A stretch of 64,000 bases of DNA from contig NZ_CP156081.1 in assembly GCF_039830135.1 (NCBI RefSeq), forward strand, positions 2,342,001 through 2,406,000, written 5' to 3'. Positions 28,498-36,722 of this stretch are shown here, piece after piece. A program made the position numbers and the translations under genes. Every line of letters begins with the position of its first letter. The stretch's first letter is position 1. Under the pieces are notes generated by a model that saw only the letters and a list, made by a program, of their open reading frames with translations, was not told the DNA's origin and ran no database searches. This DNA is from Defluviimonas sp. SAOS-178_SWC (lineage in GTDB: Bacteria; Pseudomonadota; Alphaproteobacteria; Rhodobacterales; Rhodobacteraceae).

Positions 28498-30176
28498 CAG
28501 CGGTCTCCGGCCTGGGCCGCAAACTGCGGATAGAACCGGCGCGCAGTCTCGGTGGTCAGAAGTCCGTTGGCGATGTCGGCATCGATCTCGGCCATGGCGC
28601 GATCCTCGGGTTTGCCATAGCCGCCGCCGCCGCCAAGACGGAACACGACCAGATCGCCCTTCATGAGGTCACACATACCCTTGGACTTCAGTTTGATCAC
28701 CTCGTTGCCGCGGTGGATCTCGCAAGAGCCCGTCGTTCCGGACGTGCCGCCGAACAAAGGGTCGGGGGTCGAACGGAACCGGTCGGAGTATAGCGCCACC
28801 TGGGCGTCGTCCTTCAGGATGCGGAACGCCTTCACAAAGCCGGTGCCACCGCGATGGGCGCCGTGGCCATAGCTGTCCGGAGTCAACGCATATTCTTCGA
28901 CCCGGAAAAAGCTGTAGTCCTGATCGATGGCTTCGACGGGTGTATTGGCGCAGTTGGCCAAGGGCATGTCGATGGCATCGCAGCCATTGGCCGTAGCCGA
29001 GGCGCCATAGCCGCCACCATAGATCTCGAGATAGACCGAAAAGCCGGTATCACCCAACCAGGACAGGCAGCCAGACGTCGTGGTGTCGAAGCCACAGGCG
29101 ATGACCTTCTCCGGAACCGCCTGGGACAGTGCCTTCATCGTGGCATTGAAAGCGCGATAGCAGATGTTCATTCGGGCGCGCACGGGGGCCGGGTAGTGCG
29201 GGTTAAGGATCGAACCCTTGGGCACCTTGACCTCGACTGCACGGCTGACACCGGCGTTGAAGGGAATGTCCGGGCTGGTCAGCACACTTTTCACGCAGGA
29301 CAGCGTGGCCGAGATGGTAGCCGCAAGGGGCGCGTTCAGTAGGGTGCGTACCTGCGGATCGGTGCCTTCGTAGTCGACGTCGATCCGGTCGCCCTTGATC
29401 GTGACCTTGGAGCAGACGCGGACCGGCTGGTCGCCGATGCCGTCATCATCGGTGAAATCCTCGCCGTAGTAGATGCCATCCGGGGCGGCGGCGATCCCGG
29501 CGCGGAAACGGCGCTCGGAATAGTCCTGGAACTCTCGCATGACTTCCATGACCTTGTCGGTGCCGTACTTGGTGCATAGCTCTGTGATGCGGCGTGCACC
29601 GACCTTGTTTGCCGCGATCTGTGCGTCGCAGTCGCCCATGGTCTGCAATGGCGCACGCACATTGGCTCTAAGGATCCTTTCAAGGATGCCGCCGTTCCAG
29701 TCCCGGCTGTACGAGAACTTGGTCGGCGGAATGATTATGCCTTCGGAATGCACGTCGCGAGCATTGGGGCTGAGGCCGGGCGACCCGCCGCCGATGTCCA
29801 GATGGTGGGCAACCGACGCGGCAAAACCGACACGAACCCCGTCATGAAAGATTGGGCTGAAGAAGAAGATGTCCTGAAGGTGCTGACCACCGGAATAGGG
29901 GTCGTTGATAATAAAGAAATCATCCTCGGTCAGCGCGTCAAGATCATAGAGCCGCGCGCAGGATTGGAAGACCGAACCGATGGTGCCAAGCTGCATGGGG
30001 ATCAGCTCGGCCTGGGCGATAGTGTTGCCGTCGCGGTCCAAGAGCGCAGCCGATCCGTCGCGCGCCTCGCGCAGGATGGTGGAGAAAGCCGAACGGATCA
30101 GCTTCTCGCCCATCTCTCGGGCAGCGGCGGCGATGGCCTGGCTGATGACGGCATAGTCTGTGGGGTTGAGTCCCAT
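28497..30176 (-). CDS. hyuB: Hydantoinase/oxoprolinase subunit B
   Basis: 559 residues from the ATG at 30176 (AAAGGG upstream; the frame is open 24 bases further 5', into the hyuA 3' end). HyuB family marks: EMGEKLIRSAFSTILREARDGSAALLDRDGNTIAQAE, the metal-region NDPYSGGQHLQDIFFFSP and LDIGGGSPGLSPNARDVHSEGI, and the C-terminal GGTSGTTGSCEIHRG. With HyuA it forms an ATP-dependent or ATP-independent hydrolase for 5-oxoproline, N-methylhydantoin or similar cyclic amides. It lies 4 bases downstream of hyuA. Confidence 0.92.
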   Translation of the reverse strand: MGLNPTDYAVISQAIAAAAREMGEKLIRSAFSTILREARDGSAALLDRDGNTIAQAELIPMQLGTIGSVFQSCARLYDLDALTEDDFFIINDPYSGGQHLQDIFFFSPIFHDGVRVGFAASVAHHLDIGGGSPGLSPNARDVHSEGIIIPPTKFSYSRDWNGGILERILRANVRAPLQTMGDCDAQIAANKVGARRITELCTKYGTDKVMEVMREFQDYSERRFRAGIAAAPDGIYYGEDFTDDDGIGDQPVRVCSKVTIKGDRIDVDYEGTDPQVRTLLNAPLAATISATLSCVKSVLTSPDIPFNAGVSRAVEVKVPKGSILNPHYPAPVRARMNICYRAFNATMKALSQAVPEKVIACGFDTTTSGCLSWLGDTGFSVYLEIYGGGYGASATANGCDAIDMPLANCANTPVEAIDQDYSFFRVEEYALTPDSYGHGAHRGGTGFVKAFRILKDDAQVALYSDRFRSTPDPLFGGTSGTTGSCEIHRGNEVIKLKSKGMCDLMKGDLVVFRLGGGGGYGKPEDRAMAEIDADIANGLLTTETARRFYPQFAAQAGDR

Positions 30177-30180
30177 GGTG

Positions 30181-32199
30181 TCAGCCCTTTTTCCGGACAA
30201 TCAGGTTGTCATTCGCTTGCCGAGTCGCGGCCCAGCCCGCAGGAACCCAAGTTGAGGTGGAATAGCCCTCGATCAGTGCAGGACCGACGGTTTCACTGCC
30301 GACCTCAAGGGATGAGGCCGTATAGACATCGACATCAAAGACTCCGGTTTCGCCCTCCATCCGCGCCTTCATATGCGCCGGGCGGTTGGTCAGCTCGCGT
30401 TCGGCCAGCTCGGGAAGGCTGCTGATCGGTCGGGTGACCTCCAGCCGGAAACCGACGATCTCGATTGCCTGCTCGGCCGAAGCGCCGTGCATGTAGACCC
30501 GGTGATGCGCGGCGATGAAATCGTCGATCAGCTTTTGACGGGTCAGGCTGTCAAGGGTTGCGGTATTGATGTCCAGCGCGATCTCGAACGCCTGTCCGAC
30601 AAACCGCATGTCGGCGGTGAACTTGTATGCCCTGTCGCCGGTCAGGCCGAACCGTTCAAAGTCGGCCTCGCCTTCGGCCATCATCTGCGCATGGACATCG
30701 CGGACCGCCGTCGGCGCGTCGTCGTCCACCGCAGTCCGGCGGGTCATCGTATAGATTTTCGAGAAATCCGAGGCGATCAGGCCATAGGCCGAAAGAACCC
30801 CGGCGTTCGGGGGCACCAGAACCTGCGCCAGCCCCAGTTCCTCGGCCACATCGACAGCCATCAGTGGACCGGCACCACCGAAGGGGACCAGTGAATAGTC
30901 GCGCGGGTCGTGGCCCTTTTCTGTCGAGATCAGCTGGATGGCCCGGACGATGTTGGCGGCCGCAAGACGCAGGGCCGCACTGGCCGCTTGCGGCACGGTC
31001 ATGCCAAGTTGCTCGGCAATCGGCTTGAAGGCGGTGATCGACTTGTCGCGCAGGATTTCCATCGTGCCGCCAAGAAAGGCCTCGGGACGGATCGTGCCGC
31101 GGATCACATGGGCATCGGTGATGGTGGGCAGCGTGCCGCCACGGTTGTAGCAGGCCGGTCCCGGCATCGCGCCGGAGCTGCGCGGGCCGACCCGCAGCAT
31201 ACCGCCATCGTCGATCCAAATCAAACTGCCGCCACCCGCACCAATGGTCGCGATGTCGAGAACCGGTGTGCGGACGGGAAGGCCGTCAAGGATGGTGTCC
31301 GGCGAGATGCCGGGGCGGCCCTCGGTCACCAGGCACACATCGGTCGAGGTGCCGCCCATATCGAAAGTGATCAGGTTGCCGACATCGGATCGCTGGGCCT
31401 GCCGCGTGGCGCCGACCACACCGGCGGCAGGGCCGCTGAATAGTGCCGAGATCGCGTTGCGCCGCATTCCCTCCACCGGAAGGCGACCGCCGTTGGACTG
31501 CATGACCGAGAACCGGGCAGCAAAGCCGCGATCCTCGAGCTTGTGGGCCAGCCGGTCGAGATAGGCGTCGATCACCGGCTGCACGTATGCGGCGAGCGTC
31601 GTGGTGGAAGCGCGCTCGAACTCGCGGAACTCGCGGCTCACATCGGAGGAACAGGTCACGAAGACGCCCGGAAGCGCCTTGCTAAGCGCCGCCTGAAGCG
31701 CCCGTTCATGGTCAGGATTCGCATAGGATGACAAAAGGCAGATCGCCACCGCGGCATAGCCGCCGTCCTTCAGCCCCGGAAGCAGGCCCTTGGCGGCAGG
31801 ATCGATGGCCAGCGGCTCGATCACGGAACCAGCCGCATCGATACGCTCGGTCACTTCAAAACAGTCGCGGCGCTCGACCACGGGAACCGGACGCTGATAG
31901 CGCAGGTCGTAGATGTTCAACCGGTCATGGCGCTGCAATAGCAGGATATCGCGGAAGCCTTTGGTGACGACGAATGCGACCTTGGCGCCCTTGCGCTCCA
32001 GCAGCGCGTTGGTGGCGACCGTAGAGCCGTGGACAAAGTCCGTTATCCCGCCCAGCGACAGGCTGGCATCGGCAAGCGCTTCCATTACGCCGATATCCGG
32101 GCTTTGCGGTGTGCTTGGCACCTTGGTCAGTACGATCCGGCCATCTTCGACGGCCACAAGGTCCGTGAACGTCCCCCCTACCTCAACCCCGACTCGCAT
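30181..32199 (-). CDS. hyuA: Hydantoinase/oxoprolinase subunit A
   Basis: 672 residues from the ATG at 32199, which has GAGGG upstream. The frame is open further 5' to 32331, but that extension is AT-rich promoter sequence that translates to two copies of a repeat. N-terminal actin/hexokinase-like ATP motif MRVGVEVGGTFTDLVAV, then VHGSTVATNALLERKGAKVAFVVTKGFRDILLLQRHDR, the CSSDVSREFREFERASTT strand and FDMGGTSTDVCLV, all diagnostic of HyuA/N-methylhydantoinase. First gene of the operon hyuA-hyuB-FAD oxidase-cupin-dctP-dctQ-dctM. Hydrolysis of N-methylhydantoin would feed sarcosine to the oxidase, which is attractive but unproven. Confidence 0.92.
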   Translation of the reverse strand: MRVGVEVGGTFTDLVAVEDGRIVLTKVPSTPQSPDIGVMEALADASLSLGGITDFVHGSTVATNALLERKGAKVAFVVTKGFRDILLLQRHDRLNIYDLRYQRPVPVVERRDCFEVTERIDAAGSVIEPLAIDPAAKGLLPGLKDGGYAAVAICLLSSYANPDHERALQAALSKALPGVFVTCSSDVSREFREFERASTTTLAAYVQPVIDAYLDRLAHKLEDRGFAARFSVMQSNGGRLPVEGMRRNAISALFSGPAAGVVGATRQAQRSDVGNLITFDMGGTSTDVCLVTEGRPGISPDTILDGLPVRTPVLDIATIGAGGGSLIWIDDGGMLRVGPRSSGAMPGPACYNRGGTLPTITDAHVIRGTIRPEAFLGGTMEILRDKSITAFKPIAEQLGMTVPQAASAALRLAAANIVRAIQLISTEKGHDPRDYSLVPFGGAGPLMAVDVAEELGLAQVLVPPNAGVLSAYGLIASDFSKIYTMTRRTAVDDDAPTAVRDVHAQMMAEGEADFERFGLTGDRAYKFTADMRFVGQAFEIALDINTATLDSLTRQKLIDDFIAAHHRVYMHGASAEQAIEIVGFRLEVTRPISSLPELAERELTNRPAHMKARMEGETGVFDVDVYTASSLEVGSETVGPALIEGYSTSTWVPAGWAATRQANDNLIVRKKG

Positions 32200-32215
32200 G
32201 CGGCCCTCATCTAAA

Positions 32216-32305
32216 TGAAACTTTCCTATGCATATCTTCATTTTTGGCCGTCCATCAACAAAAAAAATAACTTTTTGAAGTTTTTCTATATAGATTTTCA
32301 TTTTG
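32216..32305. repeat. Two 30-base direct repeats, 60 bases apart, in the hyuA/XRE promoter region
   Basis: The copies start TGAAACTTTCCTATGCATAT (32216) and TGAAGTTTTTCTATATAGAT (32276). By eye 22 of 30 bases match, and both end TTCATTTT. Each has a small central palindrome (TATGCATA, TCTATATAGA) between TGAA and TTCA ends. They sit between the divergent hyuA and XRE-regulator genes in an AT-rich region unlike its surroundings, as expected for operators of the adjacent regulator. Confidence 0.6.
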
Positions 32306-32436
32306 TAATCTGTATCATGGACATAACACACAGTCTGCCTGCTCGCAGGCCCGCATCTGTCCTATGAATGCCCGCAAGGGTGGCGAGCCGTGCTGCTGCC
32401 GCGTGTTTCGTCCTGTCATTTACCGGAGCAAGCTGA

Positions 32437-33027
32437 ATGCAGGCAAATTCGATGATCGGTGCGCGCGTTAGGCAGATCAGGAAGGATCTTAACCTTTCGC
32501 TGGACGATCTTTCCAAACGATCCAGTGTCTCGATCGGCACGCTGAGCCAGATCGAGCGCGGGCTGGGCCGACCGTCACTGCGCACCATCGAGCGAATCGG
32601 TAATGCGCTGGGAGTGCCGATCTACTGGCTGTTCGAAGTCCAGGCGAACAAGGACGATGCAGGTGCCGATGACATCGTCGTGCGCTCTGGCAAAGGTGCT
32701 CCGCTCACGGTGCTAGTCGAGGGCATGAAGAAGACCTTGATCACACCAACTACCTTCGCGCAGATGCAACTTATGCTCGTCGATATGGAACCAGGATCGA
32801 AGTCCAGCGCCGGCTTCTATCAGCATGAAGGAATCGATGTGGGCTATGTCCTCTGCGGATCGCTGCATTTGGAGGTGGATGATCGCCTGTATGTTCTGGC
32901 GACCGGCGATTGTTTTGCCTTCGACAGCCAGTTGCCGCACCGGTTTCAGAATCGCGGCGGCACCAAGGCGGAAGTTCTGTGGATCAACACCAAGAAAGAA
33001 TTGCAGGGCCTGAAGCCACCTAGCTGA
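32437..33027 (+). CDS. XRE-cupin transcriptional regulator
   Basis: 196 residues. N-terminal XRE helix-turn-helix (about 7-65): IGARVRQIRKDLNLSLDDLSKRSSVSIGTLSQIERGLGRPSLRTIERI. C-terminal cupin (about 95-190): GFYQHEGIDVGYVLCGSLHLEVDDRLYVLATGDCFAFDSQLPHRFQNRG. This architecture (MltR/PuuR/SutR type) senses a small metabolite and usually represses an adjacent catabolic operon. It is divergent from hyuA with two repeats in between, so local control of the operon is very likely. GGAG precedes the ATG. Remains of an IS6 end start 15 bases after its stop. Confidence 0.9.
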   Translation: MQANSMIGARVRQIRKDLNLSLDDLSKRSSVSIGTLSQIERGLGRPSLRTIERIGNALGVPIYWLFEVQANKDDAGADDIVVRSGKGAPLTVLVEGMKKTLITPTTFAQMQLMLVDMEPGSKSSAGFYQHEGIDVGYVLCGSLHLEVDDRLYVLATGDCFAFDSQLPHRFQNRGGTKAEVLWINTKKELQGLKPPS

Positions 33028-33041
33028 CAGATCTTCGGGAG

Positions 33042-33075
33042 GGTGGTGTCAGACAAATGCGAACCAGTCTTCGCT
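33042..33075. mobile_element. IS6-type terminal remnant
   Basis: GGTGGTGTCAGACAAATGCG followed by AACCAGTCT closely matches the left end of the IS6 copies at 22360 and 33970 (GGTGCTGCCAGACGAAT). No transposase gene follows; unrelated sequence begins after about 33075. The following 300 bases hold nothing recognised. Confidence 0.6.
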
Positions 33076-33374
33076 AATCGGGTTGCATCTGTGAAGCCCT
33101 TCAGGCGATTTGACCGCGCTGGCATCTGTGCCCCGGCTGGGTTCACTCTTCGCTCCGTGGTCGGTGCACCTTTCTGAACAGGGACCGCCACAAGTTGGGA
33201 CCAGAACAGGGTCGGCGCATCAATCTCTAAGGTAACGTGCTGTCCGCGTCCTATTTCGGAAGCAACAACTGGTTCGACGATGTCGCCGCGCCCCGCGTCC
33301 TGCCGGACACATCCGCCGTCGCGGATCCCGTGTCAGATTTGTTTCTTCATTCTCATCTCATTATCCTTCAGCTC

Positions 33375-33969
33375 TCAGGCCGCAGCCGCTCCGCCGATGC
33401 CCGCACGGCTCACCTGGAATTCCGTTCCGTCGATCCAGAGCCGGTGCAGGATCACAGCAAGGCGCCGCGCCACTGCGATCTGGGCCCGTCGAATGCCCCG
33501 TCGCTGTGCAACCTGCATCCCCCATCGCCTCAGCCAGTTCGAGGATCGAACCCGGCACAGCAGGACCGTCGCAGCTTCGCAGAGCAGGGAACGCACCATC
33601 CGGTCGCCGCAGCGCGTGATCCTGCCGTTTCGATCGGTCTCTCCAGAGGCGTATTTGCGCGGCGTGAGACCGAAGTGTGCGCCTAGCAATGACGCCTTTC
33701 TGAACCGGCTCGGGTCTTCTACGGCAGTCCGATATGCCAACGCCGTGACCGGACCCACTCCCGGCACGCTCATCAACCGCTGGCAAACCGGATCCGATTT
33801 CGCAATGGCCAGTACCTGCCGATGCAGCTCTGTCAGCCGCAAAGCCACTTCAGACCGCCCCCGCAGGACCGCCTCTGCAGTCTCTTCCAGCACCGCTATG
33901 TCTGAGATCAACTCGCGCACCCGGTCTTCGAAGCGACCGACCGCGACGCGCCCGACCTTCAGCCCAAAG
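33375..33969 (-). pseudogene. IS110-family transposase, C-terminal half only
   Basis: The minus-strand frame ending at 33375 encodes the IS110 Transposase_20 part: LMSVPGVGPVTALAYRTAVEDPSRFRKASLLGAHFGLTPRKYASG, followed by RNGRITRCGDRMVRSLLCEAA, including the conserved Ser-containing region. The N-terminal DEDD domain is missing because the frame runs into the IS6 end at 33970 (the first residues of the open frame are IS6 end sequence). Non-functional. Confidence 0.85.
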
Positions 33970-34787
33970 GGTGCTGCCAGACGAATTCGAACCGGTCTAA
34001 CCAAGGACAGTGATGCTGTCCCTTATGCGGAGCAGAGACCACGCCACTCGGCGAGAGCGGCGGCTCGTTTGGACTTGAATTCGGGCCTGCTGGAGAGGCT
34101 GCGTTCCGCGTTGAAGTGGTTGTGAACCGAGGCGTGGACGGAGGCGAATTTCTGCAGGCTTCGCATCCGCCGGAATCGAAGCATCGCCCGTTCCCGTCGT
34201 CGGAACGGCAAGTAGGAATTCTCTGCCCTATTGTTCAGCCAACGACCTGTCTGCTGCAGATTTGCGGCGCCGATCGCCTTCGGCGCCGCGCCGTAGGACC
34301 GAAGCAGATCCGTGACGATCGCCTCGGGCCGACCGTATCGCCGCATCGTTTTCTTCAAGAATTTCAGCGCTGCTTTCTTGTCCCGTGTCTTCGTCACGAA
34401 GCTTTCCAGGACCTCGCCTTCGTGATCGACAGCCCGCCAGAGGTAGTGGCGTTCGCCATTGATCTTCACGAAAACCTCGTCGAGGTGCCAGCGCCACTGC
34501 GGCCCCGCACGCAGACGTTCGGCGCGTTTCATGCGGATCTTGGAGGCAAATATCGGGCCGAACCGGTTCCACCAGAAACGGACGGATTCATGGCTGATGT
34601 CTATGCCGCGCTCGTGCAGCAGGTCTTCGACGTTGCGCAGCGATAGGGGAAACCGGACGTACATCATCACCGCCAGGCGGATGATTTCCGGGCTAGTCCG
34701 GAAGTACTTGAGGGGGGTGTCCTGCGTCATCCCGTGACGCTACGAGGCCACCCTGCCCCGCTCAACTCGATTCCCTCTGACATGACC
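33970..34787 (-). mobile_element. IS6-family insertion sequence, copy 2 (818 bp)
   Basis: Left end GGTGCTGCCAGAC (33970); right end CTCTGACATGACC ending 34787, an imperfect inverted match. It separates an IS110 fragment from an IS3 orfA fragment. The adjacent 8-base flanks (GCCCAAAG and GCGCCACT) do not match, so the usual 8 bp target duplication is absent, as after IS6-mediated deletion or cointegrate resolution. Confidence 0.75.
34023..34730 (-). CDS. IS6-family transposase
   Basis: 235 residues from the ATG at 34730. DDE core: Asp in WRWHLDEVFVKING, Asp in AIVTDLLRSYG, Glu in NRAENSYLPFRRRERAM. Full length and uninterrupted, so probably active. Same strand as the copy at 22413-23117 and clearly homologous, but with many differences, so these are two related IS rather than one IS that moved recently. 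Confidence 0.92.
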   Translation of the reverse strand: MTQDTPLKYFRTSPEIIRLAVMMYVRFPLSLRNVEDLLHERGIDISHESVRFWWNRFGPIFASKIRMKRAERLRAGPQWRWHLDEVFVKINGERHYLWRAVDHEGEVLESFVTKTRDKKAALKFLKKTMRRYGRPEAIVTDLLRSYGAAPKAIGAANLQQTGRWLNNRAENSYLPFRRRERAMLRFRRMRSLQKFASVHASVHNHFNAERSLSSRPEFKSKRAAALAEWRGLCSA

Positions 34788-35085
34788 GCGCCACTGCCTC
34801 CTGCCGCAGATCCTTGACCTCGGGGCTGGTAGCCTGCCGCGCCGTATCGCCCGCAAGCCGCTTCTTGCCGGCCTCCAGGAACTCCTTCGACCAGCTGTAA
34901 TAGAGGCTCGTTGCGATCCCCTCGCGCCGGCAGAGCTCAGCGATGCTGTCCTCGCCGCGCAGCCCTTCAAGCACGATCCTGATCTTCTCTTCGGCCGAAT
35001 GGTGCTTCCGCGTGCGCCGGCGGATGTCCTTCACAATCGACTCCGCCGTCCGCTTTACTGTTCCGGGTTTCTGTCTCATCTCCAC
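34788..35085 (-). pseudogene. IS3-family OrfA fragment interrupted by IS6
   Basis: From the ATG at 35085 the frame gives MEMRQKPGTVKRTAESIVKD, then HHSAEEKIRIVLEGLRGEDSIAELCRREGIATSLYYSWSKEFLEAGKKRLAGDTARQA, a standard HTH_Tnp_1 OrfA. After KDLRQEA it meets the IS6 right end and stops. The orfB part is absent. The outer end of this IS3 element seems to be near 35150 (CCCAAGGGTGCTGAC), where it joins an IS6 remnant. Confidence 0.8.
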
Positions 35086-35159
35086 TCCTTGGTGGTTACG
35101 ATGAGCCTGAAACCCTCCGTTACGAAATCAAGTCAAATGTCCCAAGGGTGCTGACGGCA

Positions 35160-35232
35160 AACACATCATCACGGCTAGCCGGATGACTTCGGGGCTGGTC
35201 TTGAAGTAGCGGAAGGGCGAGCGTTTCGTCAT
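35160..35232 (-). pseudogene. 5' remnant of a third IS6-family transposase gene
   Basis: From an ATG at 35232 the minus strand encodes about 24 residues (MTKRSPFRYFKTSPEVIRLA) that match the start of the other IS6 transposases. The gene is then cut by the IS3 element near 35153. It shows an older IS6 copy was itself a target for later insertions. Confidence 0.7.
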
Positions 35233-35322
35233 CCGGAAACGCTACGTGACTGCCCTGCCCGGCTCAAGCTAAGTTCCTTTGAAAGGGCCGACAGCAACAA
35301 GCCTTATCCGAAAGGATAAATT

Positions 35323-35351
35323 TAATTGACCCTACAGTATAATAAGAGTAC
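35323..35351. promoter_or_regulatory. Putative promoter/operator upstream of Rieske gene 1
   Basis: The stretch TTGACCCTACAGTATAATAA has a TATAAT -10-like hexamer and a CTACAGTAT core. The same core recurs in the region upstream of other catabolic genes at about 50786, 55224 and, inverted, 59175. It lies about 190 bases before the Rieske start. The region 35233-35532 contains no gene. Confidence 0.4.
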
Positions 35352-35532
35352 TGCTTGTTCAATTTACGCATGTAGATTTCGGAATCTCCTGACCCACTGC
35401 AATAGCAGCGTGACGCAAGCTGTGAACTGAGCAAGCAGACGTTGGCCGCGGCCTGACGGCAGGTTTCCGAAGCGTCGGACTGATAAAACCGCGTGCTTCA
35501 CGTCATAGCCGCAACGATCAAGGAGGCCTCAA

Positions 35533-36603
35533 TTGACGCAACTAACAATTCCGTCCCGTTTCTACACAGATGAAAATCACTACGACTTCGACAAAAGACA
35601 GATCTTCTACAAAAGTTGGCAGTTTGTCGGCCACGTGAGCCAAGTGGCCAATAGGGGCGACTACTTCACAACCAAAATCGTCGATGAAAACATCCTCATC
35701 GCGAAGGGCGAGGACGAGAAGATCAGAGCGTTTTTCAACGTCTGCCCGCATCGCGCGCATTCGGTTGCGACCGGCGCGGGAAATCGCAAGCTTTTCGTCT
35801 GCCCCTACCACGCCTGGTCCTATCGGCTGAATGGCCAGCTTGTCCGCGCACCGCAGGCTGAAAACGTGGACGGTTTCTGCAAGAATGATATCAAGCTCCG
35901 CGAGGTGCAGCTCGAGACGATGTTGGGCCTGATCTTTGTGAACCTCGACGACAACGCGACCAGCCTAAAAGAAACCTATCCCGGGCTGGAAGAAGGCATT
36001 CTCTCGACCAGAACGGGAATCGAGAACATGAAGCCCGTGTTCGAGCGCGATATCGAACACAGCTGCAACTGGAAAGTATCCGTCGAGAACCTTAACGAAT
36101 GCTACCACTGCCCATCGGTGCACGCCACATCGATCACGCAACTCTATGAAACGGAATCATATTCCTGCGATGTTTATGGCCCCTTCATGCGGCACTTCAT
36201 TGCACGCAAGCGCGACCGCGACGTGCACGGCGATTTGCACAGTTGGTTCATCTGGCCGAACAATGTGGTTGAGGTATTTCCGATCCATGGCGCGGTTTCT
36301 TTGAGGCGGGTCGTACCTCTCGGTCCGAGCAAGACCCGATACCATTATAGCTGGTGGGTGCCCGAGGGCCTGTCGGAGGAAGCGACCCAGGAGGTCGTCG
36401 CGGTGGGAACCGAATACTGCAACACCGTGTGCCGCGAAGACGCCGCCGTGGTGGCCTGCGTTCAGGCCGGCCTGGAAAGCATAGGCTTCGACCGCGGTCC
36501 GCTCATTGTCACCTCGCAGGCCGCGGAGCAAAGCGAAAACGCCATAGCGCATTTTCAGACGCTGTACGCAGACACACTGAAAGCCGCGGGTGAGGCCCTG
36601 TAG
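35533..36603 (+). CDS. CntA-like Rieske non-heme iron oxygenase, alpha subunit (copy 1)
   Basis: 356 residues, starting at TTG 35533, chosen because a strong AAGGAGG lies 7 bases upstream and the homologous copy at 42.9 kb starts at the equivalent codon. Rieske [2Fe-2S] ligands: C71, H73, C90, H93 (NVCPHRAH, FVCPYHAW). Mononuclear iron site: NECYHCPSVH with H192 and H197. The sequence follows the carnitine oxygenase CntA group (NVCPHR-H, CPYHAW, ECYHC, C-terminal IAHFQ) more than glycine-betaine GbcA. CntA cleaves carnitine to trimethylamine and malic semialdehyde. No reductase (CntB-like) gene occurs in the window. The exact quaternary-amine substrate is unknown. Confidence 0.85.
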   Translation: MTQLTIPSRFYTDENHYDFDKRQIFYKSWQFVGHVSQVANRGDYFTTKIVDENILIAKGEDEKIRAFFNVCPHRAHSVATGAGNRKLFVCPYHAWSYRLNGQLVRAPQAENVDGFCKNDIKLREVQLETMLGLIFVNLDDNATSLKETYPGLEEGILSTRTGIENMKPVFERDIEHSCNWKVSVENLNECYHCPSVHATSITQLYETESYSCDVYGPFMRHFIARKRDRDVHGDLHSWFIWPNNVVEVFPIHGAVSLRRVVPLGPSKTRYHYSWWVPEGLSEEATQEVVAVGTEYCNTVCREDAAVVACVQAGLESIGFDRGPLIVTSQAAEQSENAIAHFQTLYADTLKAAGEAL

Positions 36604-36722
36604 GTGGCGAGCAGACGGTTCCAACGCAATCTTGCCGTGACGCGCTGTGGTCTCGATCTCATCTGATCAGTCGCAGGCGCAGCGCTTTGCCTGCGAAGAC
36701 GGTATGAGGTGCCCCTAGTTTC

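Noticed and set aside
32200..32331. N-terminal extension of HyuA from an upstream start
   Set aside because: The added residues only translate the AT-rich 60-base-spaced repeats, and the ATG at 32199 has a ribosome site and begins the conserved MRVGVEVGGTFTD motif.
22360..34787. Perfect IS6 composite transposon
   Set aside because: The two IS6 transposases differ at many residues, the flanks lack matching 8 bp duplications, and a third IS6 end lies inside, so only a loose 'flanked by IS6' statement is supported.
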